Source: an uncultured bacterium
GTDB lineage: Bacteria; Hydrogenedentota; Hydrogenedentia; Hydrogenedentales; Hydrogenedentaceae
Assembly: GCA_937124615.1 (NCBI GenBank)
Contig: CAKZKR010000038.1
Coordinates: forward strand, 1-56,911
DNA: 56,911 bases
Reading direction: 5' to 3'
Shown: positions 8,501 through 18,500 of the stretch, piece by piece
How the letters are laid out: each line of letters begins with the position of its first letter
How positions within the stretch are numbered: position 1 is the first letter of the stretch
The notes under the pieces: generated by a model
The model's database searches: none
What the model was told of the DNA's origin: nothing
The model's input: the letters and a program-made list of their open reading frames with translations, nothing else
Position numbers and translations under genes: made by a program

Positions 8501-10329
8501 ATTATTGGTCTTGTCCCTTCAGAATTAGACAAATCAGTAAACTGAACTAAATCCTCAACTGTAATTCGTTTCGGGTTATAATCAAAGTCAGGTAAAGGAG
8601 GTGCATCTACATATACTTTTACAGGTTCACTCTTAAAAGTTTTTAAAGGTGTCTTTACCTTTAAAACGACATCGTAGATACCTGGCTCTGTATAAATGTG
8701 AGAAACGGACTCTGTCGTATTTACAGTTTTAACAGGCGAACCATCTCCAAAATCCCATTCATAAGTCAATTCTGTCTCAGTTCCTAAAGCAGTCCGATTA
8801 AGAAAAACAACTTCCCTTTGGATAACAGGACTTCTCGTTGAAACACTTAATTTTGGGTCCGGTGCCTTATGAACTGTTATATACGAATTTTTCGTAATAC
8901 TGCTTTCATTATTTGAAGTAGTACTAGTATTTACGGTTAAAGACACCGAATATACTCCTGATTGGGTATAAACATGGGTTGTATTCCCATTTTCATGAGA
9001 ATAAGGTTGATACTCAATCGTTTCAGTTGAACCATCTCCAAAAGTCCATAACCAACGAACAATCCTTTCTGTCCCTTTCAAAGATAAATCGGCAAAAAAC
9101 ACAGATTCTCCGATATACATAACAAGAGGTTGAGCAGAAAATTCGGCTGTTGGAGGCATATAAATTACTTCAATCGGTAAAGAAAAGGAACTACTACCAA
9201 ATTTATTTGTAACCGTAAGTTTTACCTGCTGATTGCCAATTCTCAAAAAAGCATATTTTGGATTCTGTTGTTTTGAAGTATTCCCATCTCCAAAGTCCCA
9301 GAGCCAATCTGTTATAGGAGCACTTCCCGATACAGACAAATCAGAAAACTGAACCGGAATACCAATAAAGGGCTTTATTTGACTAACAGAAAACTTTGCT
9401 CGAGGTGGGACCCCATCCTGAACAGTTATATAACCCTCTTTGGTCAATGATTTATTCTGATTCTCCGTATATACAGTTAAAGAAACCGAATAAATACCGG
9501 GTTTTTCATATCTATGCCTTGGATTCACTTCATTGCTTGTCTTTCCATCTCCAAATTCCCAGAAACGATTAATTATATTTTCTTTCTCAGAACGGCTCCT
9601 ATCAATTAATTGAACTTCTTCGCCTAATAAAATTATTTGTGAACTAGAAGAAAAATCAACTGTAAGATCGCCACTAATTACATTTATAAAATTTTCTTTT
9701 TTTCTTTTCTCGACACCTTTATCTGTCTCTACAGTTAAAGTTACAGTATAATTTCCCGGTTTCTGATAAAAATATGTTGGATTAAAACTATTGGATGTTC
9801 CCCCATCTCCAAAGTCCCATGTTACCTTTCGTATTGTACCGGACTGAACAGCACTCTGGTTAAAGAATCGAACCGCCTCATTTACCGTAGCAAACTTGCT
9901 TGACGCATCAAAATCAACTTTAATTGCATCTGTTAATGTAATTAGCACTGCTATAGAAGGAGCATTTGTGGCACGAACAATTACATTACCTGAATTAAGA
10001 CCCAGATCGGTCTTTTCTCTATCTACCCTTATTTTTATGCGTTTTTTATCTAAGGGTCCAGAACTATAACATTCTTCACCTGTTGAAGCACAACCTTCAA
10101 CAGAAATCCATGGGACTTGAGATTCTACGACTATCGGGCCTATAGAACTTGTTGTACTATTTTTCCACACAAGAACACTCGCAGAAACATCCTCAGAACC
10201 AAAATCTAAAGATGTAGGTTCTACAATTAGACTTCCTCCCACCTCATCCTTAGGACATCCCATAATTGTCAATAATATAGTTAAAAACAGGAATCCCTGA
10301 ACACATAAAAAATATACGGATTTGTTCAT
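5563..10329 (-). CDS. Giant lipoprotein: BACON-like, seven PKD repeats, PqaA-type hydrolase, C45-like Ntn-hydrolase domain
   Basis: A 1588-residue protein with a lipoprotein signal (…LLTIMGC, Cys25). Residues ~30-140 look like a BACON-type beta domain (LDFGSEDVSASVLVW…VPWISVEG). Residues ~140-745 hold seven PKD repeats, each with a W-x-FGDG core (WDFGDGGTS, WEFGDGKTS, WDFGDGNTS, WTFGDGSTE, WDFGDGSPV, WSFGDGSNV, WDFGDGETS). Residues ~755-1120 match the PhoPQ-activated pathogenicity-related (PqaA) alpha/beta-hydrolase family, with nucleophile motif GGSKRGWTTWL, an Asp in NSSCDEFFVPDSS and a His in NVSHSLGND. Residues ~1240-1588 resemble peptidase C45/acyltransferase Ntn-hydrolases (GSPYQMGWDYG; EELKGIADSTSINYDTL; YPVVVFYIPEHGFPHVLFTF). 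The expected nucleophile Cys aligns by eye with Thr1342. GGAG lies 9 bases before the ATG. It is probably anchored in the outer membrane and acts on an ester or amide substrate that I cannot identify. Confidence 0.85.
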   Translation of the reverse strand: MNKSVYFLCVQGFLFLTILLTIMGCPKDEVGGSLIVEPTSLDFGSEDVSASVLVWKNSTTSSIGPIVVESQVPWISVEGCASTGEECYSSGPLDKKRIKIRVDREKTDLGLNSGNVIVRATNAPSIAVLITLTDAIKVDFDASSKFATVNEAVRFFNQSAVQSGTIRKVTWDFGDGGTSNSFNPTYFYQKPGNYTVTLTVETDKGVEKRKKENFINVISGDLTVDFSSSSQIILLGEEVQLIDRSRSEKENIINRFWEFGDGKTSNEVNPRHRYEKPGIYSVSLTVYTENQNKSLTKEGYITVQDGVPPRAKFSVSQIKPFIGIPVQFSDLSVSGSAPITDWLWDFGDGNTSKQQNPKYAFLRIGNQQVKLTVTNKFGSSSFSLPIEVIYMPPTAEFSAQPLVMYIGESVFFADLSLKGTERIVRWLWTFGDGSTETIEYQPYSHENGNTTHVYTQSGVYSVSLTVNTSTTSNNESSITKNSYITVHKAPDPKLSVSTRSPVIQREVVFLNRTALGTETELTYEWDFGDGSPVKTVNTTESVSHIYTEPGIYDVVLKVKTPLKTFKSEPVKVYVDAPPLPDFDYNPKRITVEDLVQFTDLSNSEGTRPIIGWVWSFGDGSNVSTMQNPRHRYTVAGKYKVELYLLFVHSKSGEQLRTSLVSKTLTVGSALPPTAGFRVESPCAIVGSEVKFFDQSKPGTAPIVNWEWDFGDGETSDEPSPIHIYSTPGIYTVKLKVQTEGGLESETIKQDYVVVSDYSSPLDIFVRERDPEYTWTTPLEYPVNYTSGSVSIRLATAYITRMTSQAWREAEELYSGRIWKHNLSIIVPERKRNNTALLFVDGGNINSSPPDEQERLFFGQLSALSGSIIVHIDNVPNQPIVFIDDYDEERNVILKSRTEDDIIAYSYDKYMNEYVNGNEDYRWPVLFAMAKSAVRAMDTTQTILGNNAPADFIISGGSKRGWTTWLAGLTDCRIKAIAPLVIDVLNMDKQMDHHKKVYGYWAPSIYAYAQMKVFDRLVPDEGNLFPEAESLLKLIDPYEYLERTESIPKFIMNSSCDEFFVPDSSLWYFNNLLGEKYLNYVPNVSHSLGNDFDFDTESVRNLLAWFLAKTQNIQQPIYTWQKITSGNINTLRVTVDSQFISLIKEVKLWQCNNPFARDFRKYKIDSIGVQYQSQTLQSVSPGVYQATITTPSQGYTAYFIQLIFNNPAKFQMAVPGLSVPPLVYTTSIYITPENYPDYVSARYTNYKYPYLVLRGSPYQMGWDYGDLMKNEIINHTNYVFGNLSRFGVTQSNLDSAWSIQKNSIDTRIQEELKGIADSTSINYDTLGKLQLVELLSTYTTTKTSGALLWSTATNMPSFFEYSPLIQTYSLNRQLYSGGQQSYPVVVFYIPEHGFPHVLFTFAGMVIARAGVSAAGLTFGDIPVSGETILLNENMLTAFRSAMYDVNRLEIMKNWTDISSLGRLHSYLLGDGRYELRGGKFVIKSTSKSLIRDNDTINDDYRPNVLRNVVYGADILTRANSIYTLIRDNYGTFVESGLYILSQRGAISNSNLMNLVIDATSFKGYVAVASGTQGASTQTFEIYNFQSILP

Positions 10330-10413
10330 ACAAGTTTTCTCCAGTTGTGTCCTTCTTATTCAAACAATTATATAAAATATATACAATTATAACATTAATT
10401 ACATCACTTATTA

Positions 10414-10442
10414 ATAATGCCACTTTTATTATAAATTGTCAA
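10414..10442 (-). promoter_or_regulatory. Sigma70-type promoter for the PKD-PqaA lipoprotein gene
   Basis: Read on the minus strand: a perfect TTGACA -35 (10437-10442), a 17-base spacer, and a CATTAT -10 (10414-10419) preceded by TGG, an extended -10 element. The predicted start of transcription near 10407 gives a leader of about 78 bases before the ATG at 10329. This was found by eye; no transcript data. Confidence 0.55.
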
Positions 10443-10570
10443 GAAATTATTTACAAATTTTTATTCCTTCAAATTTTAATTACAAATCAATTACAAAAAA
10501 AATGCCACAAAATGTAATAAAAATTAGTCAAATTAGTAAAATATAGAATAGAATATTAATTGTCTTAATA

Positions 10571-10599
10571 TTGTTAATAAAATATATTTAATTTATGAT
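10571..10599 (+). promoter_or_regulatory. Sigma70-type promoter for the RND efflux operon
   Basis: TTGTTA (10571-10576), a 17-base spacer and TATGAT (10594-10599). The predicted transcription start near 10606 lies only about 9 bases before the ATG at 10615, so the message would be nearly leaderless; no clear ribosome site precedes the ATG. Together with the divergent promoter at 10414-10442 it explains the 285 bp AT-rich spacer 10330-10614, in which I see no gene. Confidence 0.4.
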
Positions 10600-10614
10600 G
10601 GAAAAACAAGTTAT

Positions 10615-11793
10615 ATGAAAAGAACAATACACAATCTTATATTAGTTTGTTTAATAATTATACTTTCATTAATTACTCATAGCTGTTCACTTAATAAAAA
10701 GGTTGATGCAAATGACAACAATACACAAATAAATACAACAAAACCCATAGCATTTCCTGTAGAGGCTGTCTTTCCCACAAAGAAAGATATAAGCAAATAT
10801 TTTGAAACTACCACAAGAGTATCTGCAGAAAGAAAAGTTGATGTTATATCAAAGGGTATAGGGATTTGTGAAGAACTATTAGTTGAAGAAGGAGATTATG
10901 TAAAAGAAGGACAGATTTTAGCGAAATTGGATACATCAGAAGTAGAAACTCAAATTTTACAGACAAGGGTGAATATTGAAAAATGTAAATCAGCATTGGA
11001 GATTGCAGAAAACAGTTTAAAAGAAGGTATCGGTTCAAAAGTAGAGAGAGATAATGCCCGCTTTGCATTAGATGCAGCGGAAGCAACATTGAAGATTCAA
11101 CAACTCCAATTAAAAAATCAAACTATTATAGCCCCCATAAACGGAATAATCACCCGAAGGAACATACAAAAAGGTGTTTTGGTAAGTACAGGGATGCCTG
11201 TATTTTCAATCGTCGATCCTGATTCTTATGTTTTACCCATAAACATTCCTGAACGCGAAATCTCTAAAGTGTATATAGGACAAAAAGCAGAGGTGATAGT
11301 TGATTCATGCCCTACGGAAAGTTTCTTAGCAAATGTATTTAGAATTAGTCCTACAATAGATCCGGCATCGGGTACAATCAAAACAACTTTACATTTTGTT
11401 GAAAACAACAAGAATCCATGTATTAAAGACTCTGCATTTGCACGAATAAAATTAGTAATGGAAGTTCATCCCCAAGCAGTTGTAATACCTAAAGATGCAG
11501 TTTTAGAAGAAAGTGGTAAAAAATATATTTTTATAGCAGAATCAAAAGATATACCAGACATAAATAAATATGATTTAAAAGAAATAAAAGATAAATCCAT
11601 ACAATTCACCGCACAAAAAATAGAAATCCAGGTCGGGCTTGAAGATAGTTCTCACTATGAGATATTAAAGGGAATTGATGAACATACTCTCGTTATTACT
11701 TTAGGACAAATGAATTTAAAACCCGGTTCTATAATAGAAGTAACATCACTTGAGAAAATACTAAACTCAGGACATAGCACCTCAAACACTTGA
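10615..11793 (+). CDS. RND efflux periplasmic adaptor (membrane fusion) lipoprotein
   Basis: A 392-residue adaptor of the HlyD/AcrA type. The N-terminus is a hydrophobic signal ending SLITHSC, giving a possible lipidated Cys24 (the lipobox is imperfect). It contains the lipoyl-like halves (GIGICEELLVEEGDYVKEGQ and QTIIAPINGIITRRNIQKG), separated by a short coiled-coil hairpin (residues ~100-165), then beta-barrel and membrane-proximal domains (GQKAEVIVDSCPTESF; HPQAVVIPKDAVLEESG). Such proteins bridge the inner-membrane pump to an outer-membrane channel. Both pump genes follow at once, so this is the adaptor of the same operon. No TolC-like channel gene is in the window; one must be encoded elsewhere. 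Confidence 0.92.
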   Translation: MKRTIHNLILVCLIIILSLITHSCSLNKKVDANDNNTQINTTKPIAFPVEAVFPTKKDISKYFETTTRVSAERKVDVISKGIGICEELLVEEGDYVKEGQILAKLDTSEVETQILQTRVNIEKCKSALEIAENSLKEGIGSKVERDNARFALDAAEATLKIQQLQLKNQTIIAPINGIITRRNIQKGVLVSTGMPVFSIVDPDSYVLPINIPEREISKVYIGQKAEVIVDSCPTESFLANVFRISPTIDPASGTIKTTLHFVENNKNPCIKDSAFARIKLVMEVHPQAVVIPKDAVLEESGKKYIFIAESKDIPDINKYDLKEIKDKSIQFTAQKIEIQVGLEDSSHYEILKGIDEHTLVITLGQMNLKPGSIIEVTSLEKILNSGHSTSNT

Positions 11794-11863
11794 AAAGTGA
11801 TTTGTTGCATTTCAAGCCCTTATAACAAGTTGATAACCAATAAAAAAACCGTGGGGAGCAACC

Positions 11864-14800
11864 GTGGACGAAGAAGTGGTAACTAAACAAAAAACATCAT
11901 CTGTAGTATCCTTCCCAATACATAGACCTGTAACTACAATAATGATATTTATCACTATAATTGTATTCGGTTGGCGTTCCTACCAAAAGCTTCCCATTAA
12001 CCTAATGCCCGAAATATCATATCCATCTCTTACCATACGAACAGAATTTGAAGGCGCTGCCCCAGAAGATGTGGAAAAATTAGTTACCCGTCCTCTTGAA
12101 GAAATGTTAAGTATTGTTAGTGGACTTGTTGAAATCAGCAGTATTTCATCTGTAGGTCTGTCTGAAATAACACTTGAATTTCTCTGGAACACCGACATGA
12201 ATATAGCACAACAAGATGTGCGAGACCGATTGGACTTATTTGAACCCCCTAAAGAAGTTACAAAAAAACCAGTTATTCTTCGTTTCAATCCCAATTTGGA
12301 CCCAGTAATTCGTATAGGAATTACACCTCCCAATAACATTAATCCTGATAACAAAACTCCATATCTAACCACACTACGCGAATCTGTTCAAAGAAAACTA
12401 AAAAGCGATTTGGAGGCGGAAGCCGGTATTGCACAAGTCGTAGTTAAAGGAGGACAAGAAGAAGAAATCCAAATCCTCGTAGACAGTAAAGTACTTAAAT
12501 CTTTAGGATTATCCTTAGACGATATTATCCGAAGTCTTGCAAGCCAAAATATAAATGTTGCAGGTGGAAAATTAGTTGAAGGGAAAACAGAATATATTGT
12601 TAGAACATTGAAAGAATTTAAAGATATTGAAGATATTAAGAATGTAATTGTATCCTCTTCGATAGGATTCTCCTCTCTGGAATCCAATCCTATATCCAAT
12701 CTTCCTATTCAATCCTTATCCCCTAATCCACAAAACGCTACAGAGTTAACAAAAAAAACAGTCCCTATTAAATTAAAAGATGTTGCAACTGTCCGATGGG
12801 GAAACAAAGAAAAAGATACTATTATTCGAATCAATGGAGAGGAAGCAATAGAAATAGAGATTTACAAAGAAGGTGATTCAAATACTGTAACGGTATGTAA
12901 TCTTATAAAAGATTTATTAGGAATTGAACGAAAAAAAAGTTTATCTGAATTAATTGATGAACAATTATCTTTCGGACTTCAGCCTGTTGCTAAAGATGCT
13001 GATGGAATCCATACTCTTGAAGACCCAAAATCTCGAAGAGAAAAATTTAAAAAGAAAAATCTACTCAGTTCTCTCCCCCCAGATGCACAAGTTCATATAA
13101 TTAGTGACCAGTCACAATTTATTATTAGTTCTATAGAAGAAGTTCAAAACTCTGCTATTAATGGAGGTCTACTGGCATTACTTATTTTATACCTTTTCCT
13201 CCGTGAGCTAAGAAGTACCCTTACAATAGGTTTTGCTATCCCCATATCAATCATTACTGTTTTTGTTCCTATGTTCATGAGGGATATTTCTCTCAATATT
13301 ATGTCATTGGGAGGACTCGCACTCGGCATAGGTATGCTTGTTGACAATTCTATCGTAGTATTAGAAAGCATTGCTCGTTGCAGAGAAGAGGGCGATTCTG
13401 TTATTGACTCTGCTATCCGAGGAACATCTGAAGTAGGTTCTGCGGTAATAGCTTCAACACTTACAACTGTAGCCGTATTCTTCCCTGTTGCCTTTGTAGA
13501 AGGAATTGCAGGACAAATCTTTGGAGACCTTGCTTTAACCGTTACATTTTCACTCCTCGCCTCATTACTCGTTGCTTTGTTCTTTAATCCTCTGGTTGTT
13601 TCAAAAACCCACTTTATATCAGAAAATACAAATTACATTGTCTCTCCTATCCGTATATTCCTATACTATAAAAATATAAAACATAAAAATACAGTATCCT
13701 CATTTTTTATTATTATAGTGCACATATTAAAGAGACATTTCAGAAAATCGAAAAACAATTGGGTAGAGATTTTTAAATACAAGCATTCTCAATCCACAAT
13801 CAAAAACATCATAAGAATTCTATTCTTTCCATTTAATATTTTTCTCAAAATAACCTCATGGCTAATATTAAATCTTCTTCTTTATCCATTTATCGTCATC
13901 GTCATCATTCTAATTTTACCCTTCTTATTTATTCTTTTATTTCTTTTCATGATTTTTAAAAAAGTTACTCAAATTGTTCTCTATATACCCCTTGAATTTT
14001 TTCATATCGGATTTGAAAGTTTCCGATACATTTATAAAACCTCACTCAATTATAGTTTAAAATATTCCCCCCTTTTTGTATTTCTTGCTGTTATTCTTTT
14101 TATCTATACTTTAAAAATCTTACCAAATCTCGGCCAAGAGGTAATCCCAGCGATGAAACAAGGAGAATTCAATATCCTTTTTGAGACTCGGGCAGGGACA
14201 AAATTAGAACAAACACTTCAAAAAGCACTACGAATAGAAAATAAACTTAAAGAACATCCCCTAATTGAACGAGTTACTTTGCAAGTCGGTACGGAAAGTT
14301 CAAAATCTGAAAGCAAAGGGAAAAATGAAAACAAAGCTACCTTTACCATATTGTTAAAAAACCGAAATCAGACAGCGAGAATACAAGATAAAATTATTGA
14401 TGAAATTCGCTCCACACTCATTCCACTACCCGAAGAATCCATTGTATTCTCACTTCCAACCCTGTTTACTATGAAAAATGACCTGGAAGTCCAAATTTTT
14501 GGAGATGATTTGAATATATTAAAAAATGTTGGAGAAAAATGTCTCCAGAGAGTAAAGGATATAAGAGGTGTAAAAGACGCAAATATATCAATACAAGCGG
14601 GCTATCCTGAACTTTTAATTCAGTTAGATAGGGAACTCCTTGCTGAAAAAGGATTAACCCCCATACAAGTTGCCAATAAATTAAGGACTGAAATACAGGG
14701 AGAAATTGCAACAAAATTTAATCGAGGGGGAGACAAAATTGATATTCGCGTTCGTACAGACCAGGTCTATTTACAAAATATAGAAGACCTAAAACAATTA

Positions 14801-15580
14801 TCTATAGTAGAAGGAACCACTCCTATCCGCCTTTGTGATGTGGCTCAAATAATTGAAGATATAGGTCCAAGTGATATTCGAAGAATAGGACAAAAAAGAG
14901 TCGCACTTATTACTGCAAATATTGAAGGGAGGGATTTAGCCGGTGTTTCCAATGAAGTATTGGAAACTTTAAGAGAAGTAGAAAAACCCCGTGAGTTTTT
15001 TATTACACTCGGCGGTCAAAACAGAGAATTATCAACATCATACCAAAGTTTACGATTTGCTCTATTATTAGCCGTATTTCTCGTTTATGTAGTAATGGCA
15101 TCACAATTTGAATCAATCTGGCTCCCTGTTTTAGTCATGTTCTCCGTTCCTCTCGCTTTCATTGGCGTTATATTAATACTATTTTGGACAAATACGAATC
15201 TTAATGTTATGGTTTTCCTGGGCTCTATAATATTGGCCGGTATCGTAGTAAACAATTCTATTGTTTTAATCGATTATACAAACCAACTTATTCACAGAGG
15301 ACTTTCGCTACATGACGCTATTGTCCAGTCAGCAGTAGTCCGTTTAAGACCTATTTTAATGACGACACTAACAACCGTACTTGGCTTACTACCTATGTTA
15401 ATATCACGGGGTGAAGGAGCTGAGTTAAGACAACCTTTAGCATTAACCGTTATGGCTGGTCTTTCCTCAAGCACCCTTCTGACACTATGGCTCATTCCCA
15501 TGGCATATTATTTGTTCTCCAGCCTCTTCCACAGGGAAAAAGAAAATGAATTGGTCATTACCCAAAATAGCAATCAATAG
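11864..15580 (+). CDS. RND efflux pump, HAE1/AcrB type, with a large extra hydrophobic insertion
   Basis: A 1238-residue inner-membrane pump starting at GTG, with GGGGAG 6 bases upstream. The HAE1 landmarks are present: N-terminal TM1 (TTIMIFITIIVFGWRSY), porter motifs (EGAAPEDVEKLVTRPLEE), TM4 with GMLVDNSIVVLES, and TM10-11 with GIVVNNSIVLIDY. In AcrB the TM4 pair is Asp-Asp; here it is Asp-Asn, as in many homologues. The usual length is ~1020-1060. The surplus is one charged segment (about residues 345-395) and about 145 residues after TM6 (roughly residues 585-730, bases ~13615-14045), including a strongly hydrophobic stretch (SWLILNLLLYPFIVIVIILI). It exports hydrophobic or toxic compounds using proton flow; the substrate is unknown. 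The gene overlaps the next pump by 35 bases. Confidence 0.9.
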   Translation: MDEEVVTKQKTSSVVSFPIHRPVTTIMIFITIIVFGWRSYQKLPINLMPEISYPSLTIRTEFEGAAPEDVEKLVTRPLEEMLSIVSGLVEISSISSVGLSEITLEFLWNTDMNIAQQDVRDRLDLFEPPKEVTKKPVILRFNPNLDPVIRIGITPPNNINPDNKTPYLTTLRESVQRKLKSDLEAEAGIAQVVVKGGQEEEIQILVDSKVLKSLGLSLDDIIRSLASQNINVAGGKLVEGKTEYIVRTLKEFKDIEDIKNVIVSSSIGFSSLESNPISNLPIQSLSPNPQNATELTKKTVPIKLKDVATVRWGNKEKDTIIRINGEEAIEIEIYKEGDSNTVTVCNLIKDLLGIERKKSLSELIDEQLSFGLQPVAKDADGIHTLEDPKSRREKFKKKNLLSSLPPDAQVHIISDQSQFIISSIEEVQNSAINGGLLALLILYLFLRELRSTLTIGFAIPISIITVFVPMFMRDISLNIMSLGGLALGIGMLVDNSIVVLESIARCREEGDSVIDSAIRGTSEVGSAVIASTLTTVAVFFPVAFVEGIAGQIFGDLALTVTFSLLASLLVALFFNPLVVSKTHFISENTNYIVSPIRIFLYYKNIKHKNTVSSFFIIIVHILKRHFRKSKNNWVEIFKYKHSQSTIKNIIRILFFPFNIFLKITSWLILNLLLYPFIVIVIILILPFLFILLFLFMIFKKVTQIVLYIPLEFFHIGFESFRYIYKTSLNYSLKYSPLFVFLAVILFIYTLKILPNLGQEVIPAMKQGEFNILFETRAGTKLEQTLQKALRIENKLKEHPLIERVTLQVGTESSKSESKGKNENKATFTILLKNRNQTARIQDKIIDEIRSTLIPLPEESIVFSLPTLFTMKNDLEVQIFGDDLNILKNVGEKCLQRVKDIRGVKDANISIQAGYPELLIQLDRELLAEKGLTPIQVANKLRTEIQGEIATKFNRGGDKIDIRVRTDQVYLQNIEDLKQLSIVEGTTPIRLCDVAQIIEDIGPSDIRRIGQKRVALITANIEGRDLAGVSNEVLETLREVEKPREFFITLGGQNRELSTSYQSLRFALLLAVFLVYVVMASQFESIWLPVLVMFSVPLAFIGVILILFWTNTNLNVMVFLGSIILAGIVVNNSIVLIDYTNQLIHRGLSLHDAIVQSAVVRLRPILMTTLTTVLGLLPMLISRGEGAELRQPLALTVMAGLSSSTLLTLWLIPMAYYLFSSLFHREKENELVITQNSNQ

Positions 15581-18500
15581 ACCTATAACGATAATCATGC
15601 TCTCCTTATCCATTTTGGTGTTAGGTTTTATTTCCTGGTATCGTATACCATTAAAATTTCTCCCAAAAGTTGACCGCCCTTTCATTGGCTGTTTCATTCC
15701 TTATCCCGGAGGATCACCAGAACAGGTAGAACAACAAATAGCCGTACCTGTAGAAGGAGAATTTCGAACTATCCCCGGCTTGAGGAGTATTTCTACAACA
15801 AGCTCTTCCAACGGTTGTATGGTCAATATGTGGTTTGACCTCGACACAGACATGACTTTTGCAACTGCTGAAGTTCGAGATCGAATCGAACGATTAAAAA
15901 TAACTCTACCTGAAGAAGTACAACGAATTATTATTCAAAGGTTCAGTTCAGGTTCCATTCCTGTTATTGCTATTGGATTGTTCAAATCCGGTGACGAAGA
16001 AAACTATGTTTATTTAATTAGGACCTCTCTAATTCCACGACTTAGAAGGCTGGATGGTGTCGCCGATATCCAAATTATTTCTCCTATTCCTGAAAAAGAA
16101 GTTCTTATTGAAGTTTCACAGGATCGCTTAAATAGTTTGAATATTCCAATTGTTTCTTTACTCAATACACTTCGTACTTCCTCTGTCAATGTATCTCTTG
16201 GTTCTGTGACACAAAATGACAAAAAATATTTTGCCCGCCTATCTGGCGAATATAGAAATCTATCTGAAATAGAGAATCTCATCGTTAATAAGGATGGAAT
16301 GAGATTAAAAGACATTGCCACAGTTCAATTTGGCTCCCGTGAGAAAGCACAAAGAGTAGCGTTAGATGGTAAAGGGGGGGTGGTTTTATTAATCATTAAA
16401 GAATCCGAGGCTAATGCAGTAGCCGTTTGCAATCGTGTCAAAAAAGAGCTACAAAACATTTTGGTAGAAGACGCTTTTTACGGAACTACAACAAAAATAT
16501 TTTTTGATCAATCTGATTTAATAAATCGTGCACTTAATAACCTCTTTGGTGAAGGAATTTATGGGGGAATAATGGCTTTTATCGTTCTGCTCCTTTTTCT
16601 GCACCGCTTCATTCCTACATTTATCGTTGCTTTCGCCATTCCATCATCTTTAATGATTGGTATTATCTTCATGTATTTTGCAGATATGTCTCTCAATATC
16701 ATAACCATGGTCTCTCTTATTATTTCTGTTGGTATGTTAGTAGACAATGCTATAGTTGTTGTCGAAAATATTATCCGATATCAACAATTAGGTTATAACA
16801 AAAAAACAAGTTCAACTCGTGGGGCCTCTGAAGTGGGTGTGGCTATTTCTGCATCCACATTAACCACAATTGTTGTTTTTATCCCTATGTACTATTTAGA
16901 AGCAGGCAGAATGTCTATTTTTATGCAACAATTAGGGGGGCCTTTAATTATAGCCTTATTAGGAAGTTTGGTAATTGCTTTAACCATTGTTCCTTTAATA
17001 CTAAGCATTGGAATTCCCTCAAAAGGAACTATTTCGAAAAATAAAATATTCCTTTCTTTAAGCGAACTTTTAATATTTGTTCGAGACAAAGCAGGGAGTT
17101 TGAAAATATTAGAAAAAATATACCTTCTATTAGAGATTTGTCTTCGCTGGTCATTAAGAAACAGATTGGCTTTCATTATTGGTTTATCTATATTTTTGAT
17201 AATATCATACTTAGTTCCGGTAAAATCCGTAGGTATGAAAGATTTAATTAAATTAGATACACGGGAAGTGGATATAAAAGTAACCCTTGATCAAAATTTT
17301 GAGACAGCCCGTGTAAGGGATTTATTTGACCAACTCTCACAAAAATTAGAACCCCTCAGAGAAACCCTAGCAATAAAAAATATTTTACTCTTCCATGGAG
17401 ACAATGGAGGTGAAATTCATGTTTACTTATACACAGAAGACGATGGAGAAATTGGAGAGAATCCTCCATGTACTACAGAAGAGGCTTTAAATATCGTTAA
17501 AAATACCCTTCCCTCAAATATTCCCGGGGGAAAATTAGAATTTTCAATCGCAGATACAGGAGAATCGGGAACTTCTCGAGAAGTAACTTTGCGATTAACT
17601 GGAAAAGATAATGATATTCTTTATGAACAAGCACAACGAGTAAAATCTACTCTACAACAAAATCCTCTTTTTACAGACATATCTATGGATGTTGAACAGA
17701 AAAAACAAGAAATGCGTGTAGCCATGAATGAATGGCAAATAGATGAACAGGGTATTAATCCTTTCACAATTGCTCAGACAATTGATACAGCCCTGAGAGG
17801 AGCTCAACTCCCTTACTTAAAAGAAGGAACTCGAGAAATACCTGTATGGCTACAATATAAAGAGGAAGACAGAAAAACGAAAGCAAATCTGGATAATCTG
17901 AAAGTAATTTCAAAAAAAGGAAGTTTAGTTCCTCTCCACCAGGTTGTTACTTATGAACGAAAACCCGGACCTGAAGTCGTAAAAAGATATAATGGACGAA
18001 ATGTTATCAACTTTCGTGCAAAAGCAAACACTGAAGATTTAACACGAATAAAAAGAGATTTAACATACCTTATATCTGAAATTGAAATGCCTGATGGATA
18101 TACTCTTAACTACGGTATTGAGTTAGAAGAAGTTCAGACAAACCTAACAAATTTTGCAGTAACAATGAGCATGGCCATTGTACTAATTTATATAGTCATG
18201 TGTGCCACTTTCGAATCACTTCTTCTTCCCATCGTAATTTTGACAACGGTCCCACTTTCTCTTGTGGGTTCTTCATGGACACTTTACTTCACAAATTCAT
18301 ACTGGGATATGATTACCCTTATTGGCTGTGTTCTTATGGTCGGTGTTATAGTGAACAATGGCATTGTAATCGTTGACCATATCAATTTCTTAAGAAAAAC
18401 AAGAAATAAAAACCTCACTGAAATCATTATCGAAGCAAGTAAAGATCGTTTAAGACCTGTTATGATGACCGCACTAACAACAATTCTGGGACTTGTGCCT

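Noticed and set aside
11980-12372. 130-codon minus-strand open frame inside the first RND pump
   Set aside because: The plus-strand pump is certain by family motifs throughout; the antisense frame has no recognisable features.
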